From: Physella acuta
Taxonomy: Eukaryota; Mollusca; Gastropoda; Physidae
NCBI RefSeq assembly: GCF_028476545.1
Contig: NW_026732738.1
Location: forward strand, 1 to 64,000
Direction: 5' to 3'
DNA length: 64,000 nucleotides
Shown: positions 43,673 through 55,300 of the stretch, piece by piece
Layout: every line of letters begins with the position of its first letter
Numbering within the stretch: position 1 is the first letter of the stretch
Made by a program: the position numbers and the translations under genes
Notes under the pieces: generated by a model
Told to the model about the DNA's origin: nothing
Database searches by the model: none
What the model saw: the letters and a program-made list of their open reading frames with translations, nothing else

Positions 43673-45892
43673 TTAATTTTCACCATCTTTATGGAGACTA
43701 TCCTGGTCATTGTGTTCATCTTTCCCAGTGTCTGAGCTATGGGGCTTGTGGTGCCTGTAGCACTTCTTCTTATGGCCCCTGCAATGTGGGGTGCACCCTT
43801 CATTGTCATCTTCATCAGACGATGTATCTGACTCTCCAAACACTTTGGGCTTTTCATATATGCAACAACCTGCAACACAGTAACATCAGTTTTAGACTGG
43901 TATTGTGACCTACTGAGGTCTAGTAATGTTTTAGTTTGACATTGTTATAACACCATATGTGGTCTAGTGGCTAGGATCCCGGCGCGCCACGGCGGCGGCC
44001 GAGGTTCCATTCCTCGGAGGGAAACCGAGAATGGTAGCTCACCAGTCTGTGGTGTGGCACAGTGGTTAGGAATACCATTAGTGGCCTGATGGTTAGAATC
44101 TCGGCGCGCCACGGCGGCGGCCGAGGTTCAATTCCTCGGTTCGGAGCCGAGTAGGGTGGCACTGTTACGCAGTGGCCTGGATCACGCTCGCCCAAGGTGG
44201 CGTAGATCCCATGACCCTCAGGGTGGCCCTCGACCTGTGTGGTCGTATGACTTAAGTACTTGGTAACACACCAAGGCAGTCCATTATGACCAGGCCGTCC
44301 ATTTTGACCGGCAGTCCATTCTGACCATTTGAACGTGAGAGAGCTTAAGTCCTGAGTGTGCTATGCATTCTTAAGTTGTTTAAGTATTCTAGTATTATAT
44401 TACTTGTGGCCAAGTGATTCTTGATGCTATAGCAGTGTTATGTGACCTGTGGCTATTTTTATAAAGTGTTAGAATCTGTGATAGTATTTTTTCTTACGCT
44501 TCGTAAGTTGGGTTTTGTTATTTTCTAAACTAAATATTTTATCTTGTTTAACCTTGTGTTCTGCCACAACTGTGTTCACTTATTAAAGGTTGTATGCAGA
44601 TTGAATGAGTTGTTAACTTCAATAGTTTCACTAGTTTTCCCTAGACCTCGAAATCGAGCCCTAGTGAGTTGTTGAGTTAGTTTTCATTCACTTAGGCTTT
44701 AGGTCATTTGCATATAACCCCAAGAAAGAATCCGGGGGCGTTCACCATCTATCTGGCTGGTAGATAGGTGTCCGTTACAGTATATCAACAAAAACTAAAC
44801 ACGTCATGTGAGGAAGATCAACTTTAAATTTCAGATTGTATTGGCAGCTCAAAATTTGTGCTTACATTTAGATTTCTTCTTCCCCATAAATTCGTTGTCC
44901 ACTGTATCTGTAGCCCATTTCACTTTGTGTCCATTTTTTGCTTGTAATCGAAGTTGAAGTACTGGGGGACTCTGAAATTAATATTTTAGATATATTAACA
45001 AATTTTTTAAAAAATATTTTTGCATAAATTATTTCCGCACATTATATTTTAGAGACTGGCAGCTACTAATGGTAGATAAAGAAGCTATCCTCAAACAGAA
45101 GCTATCCTCAAACAGAAGCTATCCTCAAACAGAAGCTATCCTCAAACAGAAGCTATCCTCAAACAGAAGCTATCCTCAAACAGAAGCTATCCTCAAACAG
45201 AAGCTATCCTCAAACAGAAGCTATCCTCAAACAGAAGCTATCCTCAAACAGAAGCTATCCTCAAAGAGAAGCATCAAAAGGAGGGGGCAGGAAGTGCAGA
45301 CCACACCAGGTGACACTGCTAAAGGGTGACACTTTAAATATAAGTATTAAAAAGTAAAAGTATATTTTTTTTGTACAAAAATTGTATTTTATTTGGGGTG
45401 GGAGAACAGGCGGGACTCTTCCGGCTTTAGAACAGTACACATTTCGCTTCATTTCGAAATCTTCCTAGACGTTCCATGTGACGACATGGTTTTTCACTCT
45501 GCATCTTTTTATTTTGCTTGTCTAGAGCGTTCCCGACAAACAGACAAAATAGCATAACTATCATTATAGAAATTTAGTCAACTATTAACGGTAATAAGTA
45601 AAGTTGAGTAAAGTAGTACTAGTTGGCTTTTTTTCTATTTAAACTATTCAGGAATAAGGCCTACTATTTAATTGTTTATTAAGAGAAATTAGAGAATTCT
45701 AAATTTCAGATTTAAAAAGAAAAGCAATTAGGCCTAATAATATAATAAATTAGGCTACAGGCCTATTATTTTTTTTTTAAATTGAAAACTGACCGGTGTG
45801 GCTTCTTCTTCTTCTTGAACTGTTTCTGTTACAGTACTTGGAGTTTGATTTTGTTGAGATAAATTGGGAGATGATTGATTTGACTCTGCCAT
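43673..45892 (-). CDS. PPP1R11: PPP1R11 (PP1 inhibitor-3, atypical E3 ligase), 133 aa
   Basis: Three minus-strand exons: 45794-45892, 44866-44971, 43673-43869 (phases 0 and 1), total 402 nt. Landmarks: MAESNQSS start, [35 protein letters not shown] with the PP1-docking KVKW at 49-52 (human KVEW), [11 protein letters not shown], then CCCIYEKP at 69-76, [16 protein letters not shown] and a Cys/His-rich [13 protein letters not shown]. Human PPP1R11 has 126 aa with the same order. It inhibits protein phosphatase 1, and a Cys-based E3 ubiquitin ligase activity has been reported for the mammalian protein. The C-terminus here is either HKDGEN or an alternative spliced tail (see 42491-42537). Intron 2 carries a probable solo LTR with tRNA-like modules and intron 1 a 17-bp minisatellite. 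Confidence 0.94.
43904..44779. mobile_element. Probable solo LTR in PPP1R11 intron 2
   Basis: The segment starts TGTGACC, ends CCGTTACA and is flanked by GTAT on both sides (43900-43903 and 44780-44783). TG...CA ends and the terminal GTTACA are typical of Ty3/gypsy-type LTRs. No internal coding region is present, so it would be a fossil solo LTR. The left boundary is less certain than the right. It contains two tRNA-Glu-like modules. Confidence 0.5.
43955..44165 (+). repeat. Two tandem tRNA-Glu-like modules
   Basis: Two segments (about 43958-44028 and 44080-44150) carry TGGTCTAGTGGCTAGGAT or GGCCTGATGGTTAGAAT as A-box, CGGCGCGCCACGGCGGCGGC and B-box GAGGTTCAATTCC. This follows tRNA-Glu closely in A- and B-box and anticodon-arm region, but the arms do not pair as a mature tRNA, so it looks like a SINE head or pseudo-tRNA. 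Confidence 0.7.
45080..45268. repeat. 17-bp minisatellite in PPP1R11 intron 1
   Basis: Eleven near-perfect units of GAAGCTATCCTCAAACA. Because three units make 51 bp without stops, an apparent repetitive peptide results; it is intronic. Confidence 0.95.
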
Positions 45893-47750
45893 TCTCTCTC
45901 TTCACAGTTCACTTCACCTCACTGTCACTCAGCTGTACTCAGTGTAAGATGTAAGACTGTAGACTACTGTAGACTCTACAGTGTAGAGTGTATTGCAGGC
46001 CAACACAGACCCTACAACTACACAGAACAGAATAGATTCTAGATCTAGATTCTAGAATGTATTGAGAATCCTGAGAATAAAGAATAATTTAGAGAATAAT
46101 AGTTACAATACAGATACAGCCTTTACTCCTTTACATTACTTTACAACAGTTTACACATTTTACAGTAGAATCTAGTACCAGTCCAGTATTTATTCTATAT
46201 TTTCTAGATCTAGATTATATTTTTATTTCAGCACTCACTACTAGATCTAGATCTAGATCTAATTAATAAATTGTGAATGTGACTAGATTTCTAGTTTCTA
46301 GAGAATTATTAATTCTGAAATAATTCTGATGCTATGACTAGGAATCGAAATAAATATCATTAGATTAGGCCTAGGCTAATATATAAATATAGACTAGTTA
46401 AAAATACATATATTTATTAAAATAATACTAGAATTCTAGATCTGGCTGCAGTATTACAAATTCTAATAAATACAGCTAACTTAGACTATGATCTATTCTA
46501 ACCTAGTCTTGGTTATTGAAAACTTTTTTCTGGTGTTACGGTAACTGTGCATTTAGAGTTATCTGCTCATTTTCCTTTCCCAAACACTTCCCTTTATTTC
46601 AGGGGCGGTCTTTCTGGGGTGCAATGAGCCTTTCCTCCCTCTTCCCAACCCCTTTCTACATCGAGGCAAAGCTTTTATTTTTAATGATAAAACATTTGGT
46701 AACTAACTGATCAGTGTTAAAAGCTGATAAAGAAAAAATTGATACGCTTACAACCAACTCATGTTCCAGAATTATATTTTTTAAATCTAATCTATCTAGA
46801 GATCTAGGTCTAGAGAAGAATCTATCGAAATCTAGATCTAGTCTAGTAAAATCTTAGCAGAAGTGACAACCCAATCGTAGAAAAAAACTAAAAGCATTAA
46901 AAACATCATTCACCTTTCCGTTACTTTTAACTAAAATTATAAAATAATACCCTACACCATAATTGGACGAATAAACAAATAACTGTATTCAAATTTCAAA
47001 TTTATTAAAAACACTGTTACAATTGTAGGCACGAAGGCCTTTTTTTCACATTGGCCGTTTAAACAAATAAAACAATCCAATAACACATAGCAGTAACATA
47101 GCACTAAAATGTAGAATAAAGAAATAATGTTACATAGTTATAATACAAAATGAGATAAAAAAAAGAGAATATAATAGATGAATGAGAAATGTTACAATGA
47201 GTCAGTTAGAGAGGTCATTAAATAATTGTAGTTTTAGTGTAGTCGACTAGACTACCCGTTATCTAGTTAGATAACTGTGGGTTTCGGGGGGGGGGGTCAT
47301 CCATAAATGACATCACGTCTGCCAGCACTTATCATCCCAAAATAACCAGACCCCCACATTCAAAAAGACGTTTTTTTATATTTTAAAAACTCTACTAAAC
47401 TCTACTTCACCTGCCCAGTGCCCCGCCAAGTCTCAGACTTGTTTGTATTTTTAAAAGAAAAACTATTCCAAATCAGACAAACAAATAAATAAATATTCAA
47501 ACATGTAAACAAACTTGAGTTTTAGTAGTATATTATAGATTTGAATATATTTTCAGATCTAGATAGCTTTATTTTATTTGGAAGATTGTTCCACAAATTA
47601 GAACCAGAGCAGGCGAAGCTATGTTTTTGGAAAAAAGTTGTATATGGGAATGGTAAATTAAGACGACGATTTAATTTTATGTTAAAAGAAATAGGTCTGA
47701 TAAGTAAGAGGGGGCTGTTTCGTGGAATATTTTATATTAAAAAATTGATT
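45893..47750. other. PPP1R11 upstream and AT-rich intergenic DNA
   Basis: The first 100-200 bp should contain the PPP1R11 promoter. The rest is AT-rich, with CTAGATCTAGATCT-type motifs (46030-46860), a fragment CATCCATAAATGACATCACG at about 47299 shared with repeats in the 17.5-20.9 kb element, and a degenerate open stretch at 47541-47753 that may be a retrotransposon remnant. No host gene recognised. Confidence 0.45.
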
Positions 47751-47757
47751 TAGTATA

Positions 47758-47963
47758 TGTAATATAGTGAGACTTGTGAAGTCAAGGGAACTCACTCTTC
47801 TTGTATTAGTATTATATTTATACTGTTATCTTGAGTGATGTCCCTTACATGTATATATATCTTTGTCTCTCGTCACTTCCGCCCTCTCTCGTTATCATCA
47901 TGTAGTTGAAGGCCAATAAACGTTTTATATACAACCACATGCTTCTATCGTCAATCCATTACA
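47758..47963. mobile_element. Solo LTR, 206 bp, with 5-bp target duplication
   Basis: It begins TGTAATATAG and ends CCATTACA, so the ends are inverted TGTAAT/ATTACA. It is flanked by the exact pentamer GTATA (47753-47757 and 47964-47968). An AATAAA lies near 47917. There is no internal region: this is the footprint of an LTR retrotransposon after LTR-LTR recombination. Family is unresolved; intact target duplications suggest it is not very old. Confidence 0.85.
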
Positions 47964-48208
47964 GTATATATTATCTTTTTATTTAATGGAAGGATTTTAG
48001 TTGTAATAAAAGAATCATTTTTAAAAAACCATTAATGATAATAACTATAACTAGACACAAAACGTTAACTTATTGTGTTCTATTCTAATTTAGTCTACAA
48101 GATTCTACTGTTTTACTTAATTCTACTTTATTACATTCTTCTATTCTATCCTAGATTCTACCCATTCTAATTTATTCTCCCCTACCCTCCCCTCCTTGAT
48201 CGATTGTA

Positions 48209-49193
48209 GGAAAAAAAGTCACAGGAAAAAAAAAAAACACAGGAAAAAAAAACACAGAAAAAAAGTCACAGGAAAAAAAGTCACAGGAAAAAAAGTCACA
48301 GGAAAAAAAGTCACAAATATATATTTGAATGATATTTGTTAATACTTTTATGTATTAAATATTTAGAGAGTGCAAATTAACTTAGGATTAATTACATGTA
48401 ATGTAATGAGTGTAGGCTGTATACGCATAGGAATTTTTATAATTCATCTAAAAATATTTATAATAAAGTATGTAGATTGTAATTATTTTAAACTTAAGAT
48501 TAGTAGCATTTAATAGAATGCTCCAAAGTCCATGTTTGTCATCGTGTTTCTTTTTAAAATACCAATATTAAATTACCGTGAAATGGTGAGTTCATCTGAC
48601 TTGCTGCCCTCAACTCATGGCTACAATAGTTATGTTTAGTTCAACCACCTTTACTACCCACATTTATCACGCTCATTACATAACAAAAATTAGGATCAAA
48701 ACGGAAAGCCGACAAGGTTCAAAGACTGTCGATGACGCATAACGTCAACAACACAAAATATGTTCGGACCATGCCTACTGAGGAGAGGCCGACCAGAGAA
48801 TAGCCTACGGCAAAATGTGCCTAAATTTCTTTTATAATTAACTTTTCTACCGCGTATTTAACTAAATACGTAACAAATGTTGAGATTGTTGTGTTATTAT
48901 CTTAGAGTATTGTTACTTACAATTGTTATAAATCATAATGCTTTTAACGTCTATAAATAATTAATGCTATAAAAAAAATACAACCCACAACAATAAACAT
49001 ACAAAATTTTACAATTTTGATCAAATTAATAAAAAGATTTCTAAAAAGATTTTTGTGACTTTTTTTCTGTGACTTTATTTCTGTGACTTTTTTTCCGATA
49101 AAATTTTTCCACTGAGTCTTTTTTTCTGTGACTTTTTTTCCTAGCAAAAACTGTGACTTTTTTCTGTGTTTTTTTTCCTGTGACTTTTTTTCC
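48209..49193. mobile_element. Foldback-like element with tandem-repeat inverted arms
   Basis: The left arm (48209-48315) is a tandem array of GGAAAAAAAGTCACA units. The right arm (about 49050-49193) is the reverse-complement array, TGTGACTTTTTTTCC. The outermost 17 bp match at both ends. The 730-bp centre is AT-rich, non-coding and unrelated to the arms. Inverted arms made of tandem repeats are the hallmark of foldback elements. No clear target duplication was found. Confidence 0.75.
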
Positions 49194-49722
49194 GCTCACC
49201 CCTTAATCAACCTTCTCTTCCCAAACTCATCTTACCCAATTTTACTCTACCTTACGACTAACTGGTCTTGAACAGATTTCAGGTAGTCTAGTTGTGAACT
49301 TTAAACTGTTATGATCGTGAAATTAGGCCGATGTTGATTGTTAATTAAGGTAAATAACAAAATCAGTCAAGTTACTTCAATGTATTAGCCTAAAATCAAT
49401 AATTTCGATACCTTGTTACAAGATGAAAATTTTGAAAACTTGGATTACACAGCCGTTTGTCATTTTTACATTTAACCTGCAAATTATTCTCACCTATACC
49501 CCCCCCCCTCCCATTAGAAATACCTCAAAGAACACCTGCTTACCAAATATAACGAATAATGTATTTTCAAGAAGGGAGTAACTCAGTAATAACATGGGGT
49601 GAGGGGTCGGCAGAGGGAATTCCTAGATCCTTTCTCAGAAATGGATTTGTGTGTGTTGGGGGGGGGGGGGCGCGCTAATTATTCAATGTTTACAGGGCTG
49701 GGGGCAGCTTTGTGGTATAGGC
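49194..49722. other. AT-rich intergenic DNA
   Basis: No gene recognised. C run at about 49500 and G run at about 49660. The last 8 bases (GTATAGGC) are the target duplication of the next element. Confidence 0.5.
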
Positions 49723-50042
49723 CAGAGGCGTAGCGACCCTTCCCGGCGCCCGGGGACATACTTCCAATTTGGCGCCCCCTCGAGAGCAAATTTTCGATTT
49801 GCACCCCCCCCCCCTCGAACTTTTCATTTGCACCCCCCCCTCAAACTTTCGATTTGCACCCCCCCCCCCCTCGAACTTTTCATTTGCACCCCCCCCCCCT
49901 CAAACTTTCGATTTGCACCCACCCCTCGAACTTTTCATTTGCACCCCCCCCCCTCAAACTTTCAATTTGGCGCCCCCCCTAAGGTCGGCGCCCGGGGACA
50001 TATGTACCCCCCCCGCCCCCCCCCCCCCTCGCTACGCTACTG
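49723..50042. mobile_element. hAT-type MITE with poly-C minisatellite interior
   Basis: Ends CAGAGGCGTAGCGA and TCGCTACGCTACTG are inverted repeats. The exact octamer GTATAGGC flanks both sides (49715-49722, 50043-50050). The interior is a tandem series of C8-12 runs separated by TCGAACTTTTCATTTGCA or TCAAACTTTCGATTTGCA. TIR type and 8-bp duplication place it in the hAT superfamily. It has no coding capacity. Confidence 0.92.
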
Positions 50043-50050
50043 GTATAGGC

Positions 50051-52328
50051 TATTTGTCCATGATTTCTAGTCTTTGTATCTTAGTAATGTTGGCATATGT
50101 AACTTGACAAACAAGCAAATGTTATGTTAAACTTGCATAAAAATGTCAAGTAGTGCGCAGAGTACGAACAAGTGGAATACGATTAGTTTTGTCAGCATTT
50201 ATCATGAAGTCCGACCAAGGCTCGGTGATTGGTCTACTTGATTTCTCCCTTTTGTTGTCCGACATTTGGTTCAGACGCCTACGTAACCTCCGGTCGCCAG
50301 TTCGCGAACTGGCTAGGGACGACCGGCCAAAGTCTAAGTAAGAAGATAATGAGTAGATTTACTGCGGTCGGTCTCGAATCGTGTATACATGCATTATTAG
50401 ATCTATGTTTTAAGTTTGATGTCTTCAAAGATCCAGTGAAAATATAAGATGATGGTATCTGGTGTATAGTATAGCATGGGACAATCGTATTCAAACAACT
50501 ACCATCTTGCAGGATGGGTACTAATTTTTTTTCAAATTGATAAGTTGGCGCCCATGTACTCATACTACTGCTTGAGTTAGATATCTAGAAAATTTTAAAA
50601 ACCTGACTATTGGAAATGAAATCTGATTCTTTTAACAAAATGTTAGAGCTTGTCTCAATACATTTGTAACTAGTGTTGCTGTAGGCATAGCGCTTTTGTA
50701 TGTTTGGGTAGTTATACCGCTACCTTTTAAAAAAAAATAAACGGGAGTTTTATCTGAAATAGTACTCTTTTAAAAAGTTCATAGTAGAAAAAGTTCCACT
50801 TCCGGTTATCGGAAATCGCTCAAATGTTGATACGGATCTACGATTTTGATATAATACGTACATATGAAATTTCATCAACCTAGCTGTAACGGTACTCAAG
50901 GTATCGTGTTTACACACACACACACAGACAAGATTACAAAACTATGTTTTTCCGACTCAGGGAGGAGTAAAACGTATCTTGATTTATTTATTTTTTTTTT
51001 GCACGATTACACGACTTTCTCTATACTTCGTATATACGAGAAAGTAAAAATCCAATGGGCGATGTAGGGCGGGAATACTTTTGGACTGCGATATTTACCT
51101 GATACTATCACATTTGTTGTTCAAAGTTCGCCCTGTCTTACCTGTTTTACATGCACATACATATATTTCTTCACAAATTCATTTAAATCAAAAGAAGAAA
51201 ACAATGAGACCAGCGATATTTCTTATTGTATTTCTTTTTTTTTTAATTGATGAAACAAATGAGTTGCAGGAGTCAGGGTCAAAACGAGGCTACAATGATA
51301 TTAACAATGAATGGACCAATCAGTGAACAAGCAGGTCAACAACAATGATGAATAGAATAATATGACTGCCTAGATTGTGTGTGGACAAACGGCCACAGCA
51401 CATTCAACATTGAACACACCGTCTGAGGGCATGCTCCAACTGGACTACACACTACATGCACGGGAGAAGCTGGAAAATCAACCGAAAACATTTCTCAGCC
51501 ACTCTCAACAAAAAATGCACCTGAGATGAAATCTGCACGCTCCCAACACACAACAAACTCTGTACAAGATACAGCCAGTCAGCTCATTAGCATAAGTTAT
51601 TCATACTCTCAATCCCATAATTTTACAAAGTAGTGTTTGGTTTTGCTGAACAAAAATGCTAATCAATGCAACATGTAAGATAACTATAACAAAACAAAAG
51701 ACTACAGTAACAACTTTTACATTTTTTTAAAGTTTAAAATATACATACAATGCAAAAACATTACAATATATCACAATAACAAATGGTTATTAGCTACAAA
51801 TAAATTAGTCACAATTACACAGCAGGAAAACAAAACAAAATTTACATTAAAAACTGCCTAAATTGCTTTACAGGCCATCTATAGAGGAAGTCAAGTTATC
51901 TACAAAGGATATATCATTTTTATAACCTAAATTTTAAAATGTTAGTTCTATGCATGCCAGCTAATTTTTTAAAAATTAAAAAACATTTTAAATACATATT
52001 TTAAAAACAGTCTTACAGTAATATTTATTAAAGCAAATTTCAAACAGACCTAAATGAGATGGCACTCTAAATGACTTATGTACATTTTTTTCAAAGGTAT
52101 CTCTGTTGTGGTAATTTATCAGTACAACAATTTGTATTAGGTTGTGGTAAAAATCAATGCCTGTTGAATATAGTTCATGATTCCCATATTACCAAGTCAT
52201 GCTTCATCGGGTAGTTTTTATAAATTAGGATCAATCAGTATTAAAATGGATAGGCCTTATACAAGAAGGCTCCCTTTTATTAAACATACATGGATGTTCA
52301 TGTCAGATACAAGTGGTGATATTTAAGA
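50051..52328. other. Intergenic DNA with retroelement-like tail and hairpin
   Basis: No conserved gene. A palindrome GCCAGTTCGCGAACTGGC lies at about 50294-50311. The stretch 50640-51050 has a CACACACACACAGACA microsatellite and ends in a stem-loop at about 51012-51046 (ACTTTCTC...GAGAAAGT), resembling the 3' tail of a non-LTR or SINE element. A 40-codon frame at 51204-51326 starts with a hydrophobic stretch (MRPAIFLIVFLFFLI) but has no other support. Confidence 0.4.
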
Positions 52329-55300
52329 CAGGTGGTGTTGTTAGGGACAGGTTGGTGTTGGGGCCAGGTTGGTGTTGGGGGCAGGTTGGTGTTGGGGGCA
52401 GGTTGGTGTTGGGGGCAGGTTGGTGTTGGGGGCAGGTTGGTGTTGTAGACAGGTTGGTGTTGTAGACAGGTTGGTGTTGGGGGCAGGTTGGTGTTGGGGA
52501 CAGGTTGGTGGCAGGTTGGTGTTGGGGGCAGGTTGGTGTTATAGACAGGTTGGTATTGTAGACAGGTTGGTGTTGTAGACAGGTGGTGTTGGGGGCAGGT
52601 TGGTGTTGGGGACAGGTTGGTGGCAGGTTGGTGTTGGGGGCAGGTTGGTATTGTAGACAGGTTGGTGTTGTAGACAGGTGGTGTTGGGGGCAGGTTGGTG
52701 TTGTAGACAGGTTGGTGTTTGGGACAGGTTGGTGTTGTAGACAGGTTGGTGTTGGGGGCAGGTTGGTGTTGGGGGCAGGTTGGTGTTGTAGACATGTGGT
52801 GTTGGGGGCAGGTTGGTGTTGTAGACAGGTTGGTGTTGTAGACAGGTTGGTGTTGTAGACAGGTTGGTGTTGGGGGCAGGTTGGTGTTGGGGACAGGTTG
52901 GTGGCAGGTTGGTGTTGGGGGCAGGTTGGTGTTATAGACAGGTTGGTATTGTAGACAGGTTGGTGTTGTAGACAGGTGGTGTTGGGGGCAGGTTGGTGTT
53001 GGGGACAGGTTGGTGGCAGGTTGGTGTTGGGGGCAGGTTGGTGTTATAGACAGGTTGGTGTTGGGGGCAGGTTGGTGTTGGGGGCAGGTTGGTGTTGGGG
53101 GCAGGTTGGTGTTGGGGACAGGTTGGTGGCAGGTTGGTGTTGGGGGCAGGTTGGTATTGTAGACAGGTTGGTGTTGTAGACAGGTGGTGTTGGGGGCAGG
53201 TTGGTGTTGTAGACAGGTTGGTGTTTGGGACAGGTTGGTGTTGTAGACAGGTTGGTGTTGGGGGCAGGTTGGTGTTGGGGGCAGGTTGGTGTTGTAGACA
53301 TGTGGTGTTGGGGGCAGGTTGGTGTTGTAGACAGGTTGGTGTTGTAGACAGGTTGGTGTTGTAGACAGGTTGGTGTTGAGGGCAGGTTGGTGTTGGGGAC
53401 AGGTTGGTGGCAGGTTGGTGTTGGGGGCAGGTTGGTGTTATAGACAGGTTGGTATTGTAGACAGGTTGGTGTTGTAGACAGGTGGTGTTGGGGGCAGGTT
53501 GGTGTTGGGGACAGGTTGGTGGCAGGTTGGTGTTGGGGGCAGGTTGGTGTTATAGACAGGTTGGTGTTGGGGGCAGGTTGGTGTTGGGGGCAGGTTGGTG
53601 TTGGGGGCAGGTTGGTGTTGGGGGCAGGTTGGTGTTGTAGACAGGTGGTGTTGGGGGCAGGTTGGTGTTGGGGGCAGGTTGGTGTTGGGGGCAGGTTGGT
53701 GTTGGGGGCAGGTTGGTGTTGGGGGCAGGTTGGTGTTGGGGGCAGGTTGGTGTTGTAGACAGGTTGGTGTTGGGGGCAGGTTGGTGTTGGGGGCAGGTTG
53801 GTGTTGGGGGCAGGTTGGTGTTGGGGGCAGGTTGGTGTTGGGGGCAGGTTGGTGTTGGGGGCAGGTTGGTGTTGTAGACAGGTTGGTGTTGGGGGCAGGT
53901 TGGTGTTGGGGGCAGGTTGGTGTTGGGGGCAGGTTGGTGTTGTAGACAGGTTGGTGTTGGGGGCAGGTTGGTGTTGTAGACAGGTTGGTGTTGTAGACAA
54001 GTTGGTGTTGTAGACAGGTTGGTGTTGTAGACAGGTTGGTGTTGGGGACAGGTTGGTGTTGGAGACAGGTTGGTGTTGGGGAAAGGTTGGTGTTGGGGAC
54101 AGGTTGGTGTTGTAGACAGGTTGGTGTTGGGGGCAGGTTGGTGTTTGGGACAGGTTGGTGGCAGGTTGGTGTTGGGGACAGGTTGGTGTTGGGGATAGGT
54201 TGGTGTTGTAGACAGGTTGGTGTTGGGGACAGGTTGGTGTTGTAGACAGGTTGGTGTTGGAGACAGGTTGGTGTTGGGGACAGGTTGGTGTTGTAGACAG
54301 GTTGGTGTTGGGGGCAGGTTGGTGTTGTAGACAGGTTGGTGTTGTAGACAGGTTGGTGTTGTAGACAGGTTGGTGTTGGGGGCAGGTTGGTGTTGTAGAC
54401 AGGTTGGTGTTGTAGACAAGTTGGTGTTGGGGGCAGGTTGGTGTTGGGGACAGGTTGGTGTTGGGGGCAGGTTGGTGTTGGGGGCAGGTTGGTGTTGTAG
54501 ACAGGTTGTTGTTGGGGGCAGGTTGGTGTTGGGGGCAGGTTGGTGTTGGGGACAGGTTGGTGTTGTAGACAGGTTGGTGTTGTAGACAGGTTGGTGTTCG
54601 GGGCAGGTTGGTGTTGTAGACAGGTTGGTGTTGGGGGCAGGTTGGTGTTGTAGACAAGTTGGTGTTGGGGACAGGTTGGTGTTAGTGGCAGGTTGTAGAC
54701 AGGTTGGTGTTGTAGACAGGTTGGTGTTGGGGAAAGGTTGGTGTTGGGGATAGGTTGGTGTTGTAGACAGGTTGGTGTTGGGGGCAGGTTGATGTTGGGG
54801 ACAGGTTGGTGTTGTAGACAGGTTGGTGTTGGAGACAGGTTGGTGTTGGGGACAGGTTGGTGTTGTAGACAGGTTGGTGTTGGGGGCAGGTTGGTGTTGT
54901 AGACAGGTTGGTGTTGTAGACAAGTTGGTGTTGTAGACAGGTTGGTGTTGTAGACAGGTTGGTGTTGGGGACAGGTTGGTGGCAGGTTGGTGTTGGGGCA
55001 GGTTGTTGTTGGGGGCAGGTTGGTGTTGGGGGCAGGTTGGTGTTGGGGACAGGTTGGTGTTGTAGACAGGTTGGTGTTGGGGACAGGTTGGTGTTGGGGA
55101 CAGGTTGGTGGCAGGTTGGTGTTGGGGGCAGGTTGGTGTTATAGACAGGTTGGTATTGTAGACAGGTTGGTGTTGTAGACAGGTGGTGTTGGGGGCAGGT
55201 TGGTGTTGGGGACAGGTTGGTGGCAGGTTGGTGTTGGGGGCAGGTTGGTGTTATAGACAGGTTGGTATTGTAGACAGGTTGGTGTTGTAGACAGGTGGTG

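Noticed and set aside
43955-44165. Functional tRNA-Glu genes
   Set aside because: A- and B-boxes match, but the acceptor and other arms do not pair and the copies are tandem with altered spacing, so tRNA-derived repeats are more likely.
47541-47753. 70-aa frame with basic C-terminus as a host gene
   Set aside because: No start context, domain or splice partner; more likely a retrotransposon remnant or chance.
49651-50107. Proline/histidine-rich proteins
   Set aside because: They are the poly-C interior of a hAT MITE in different frames.
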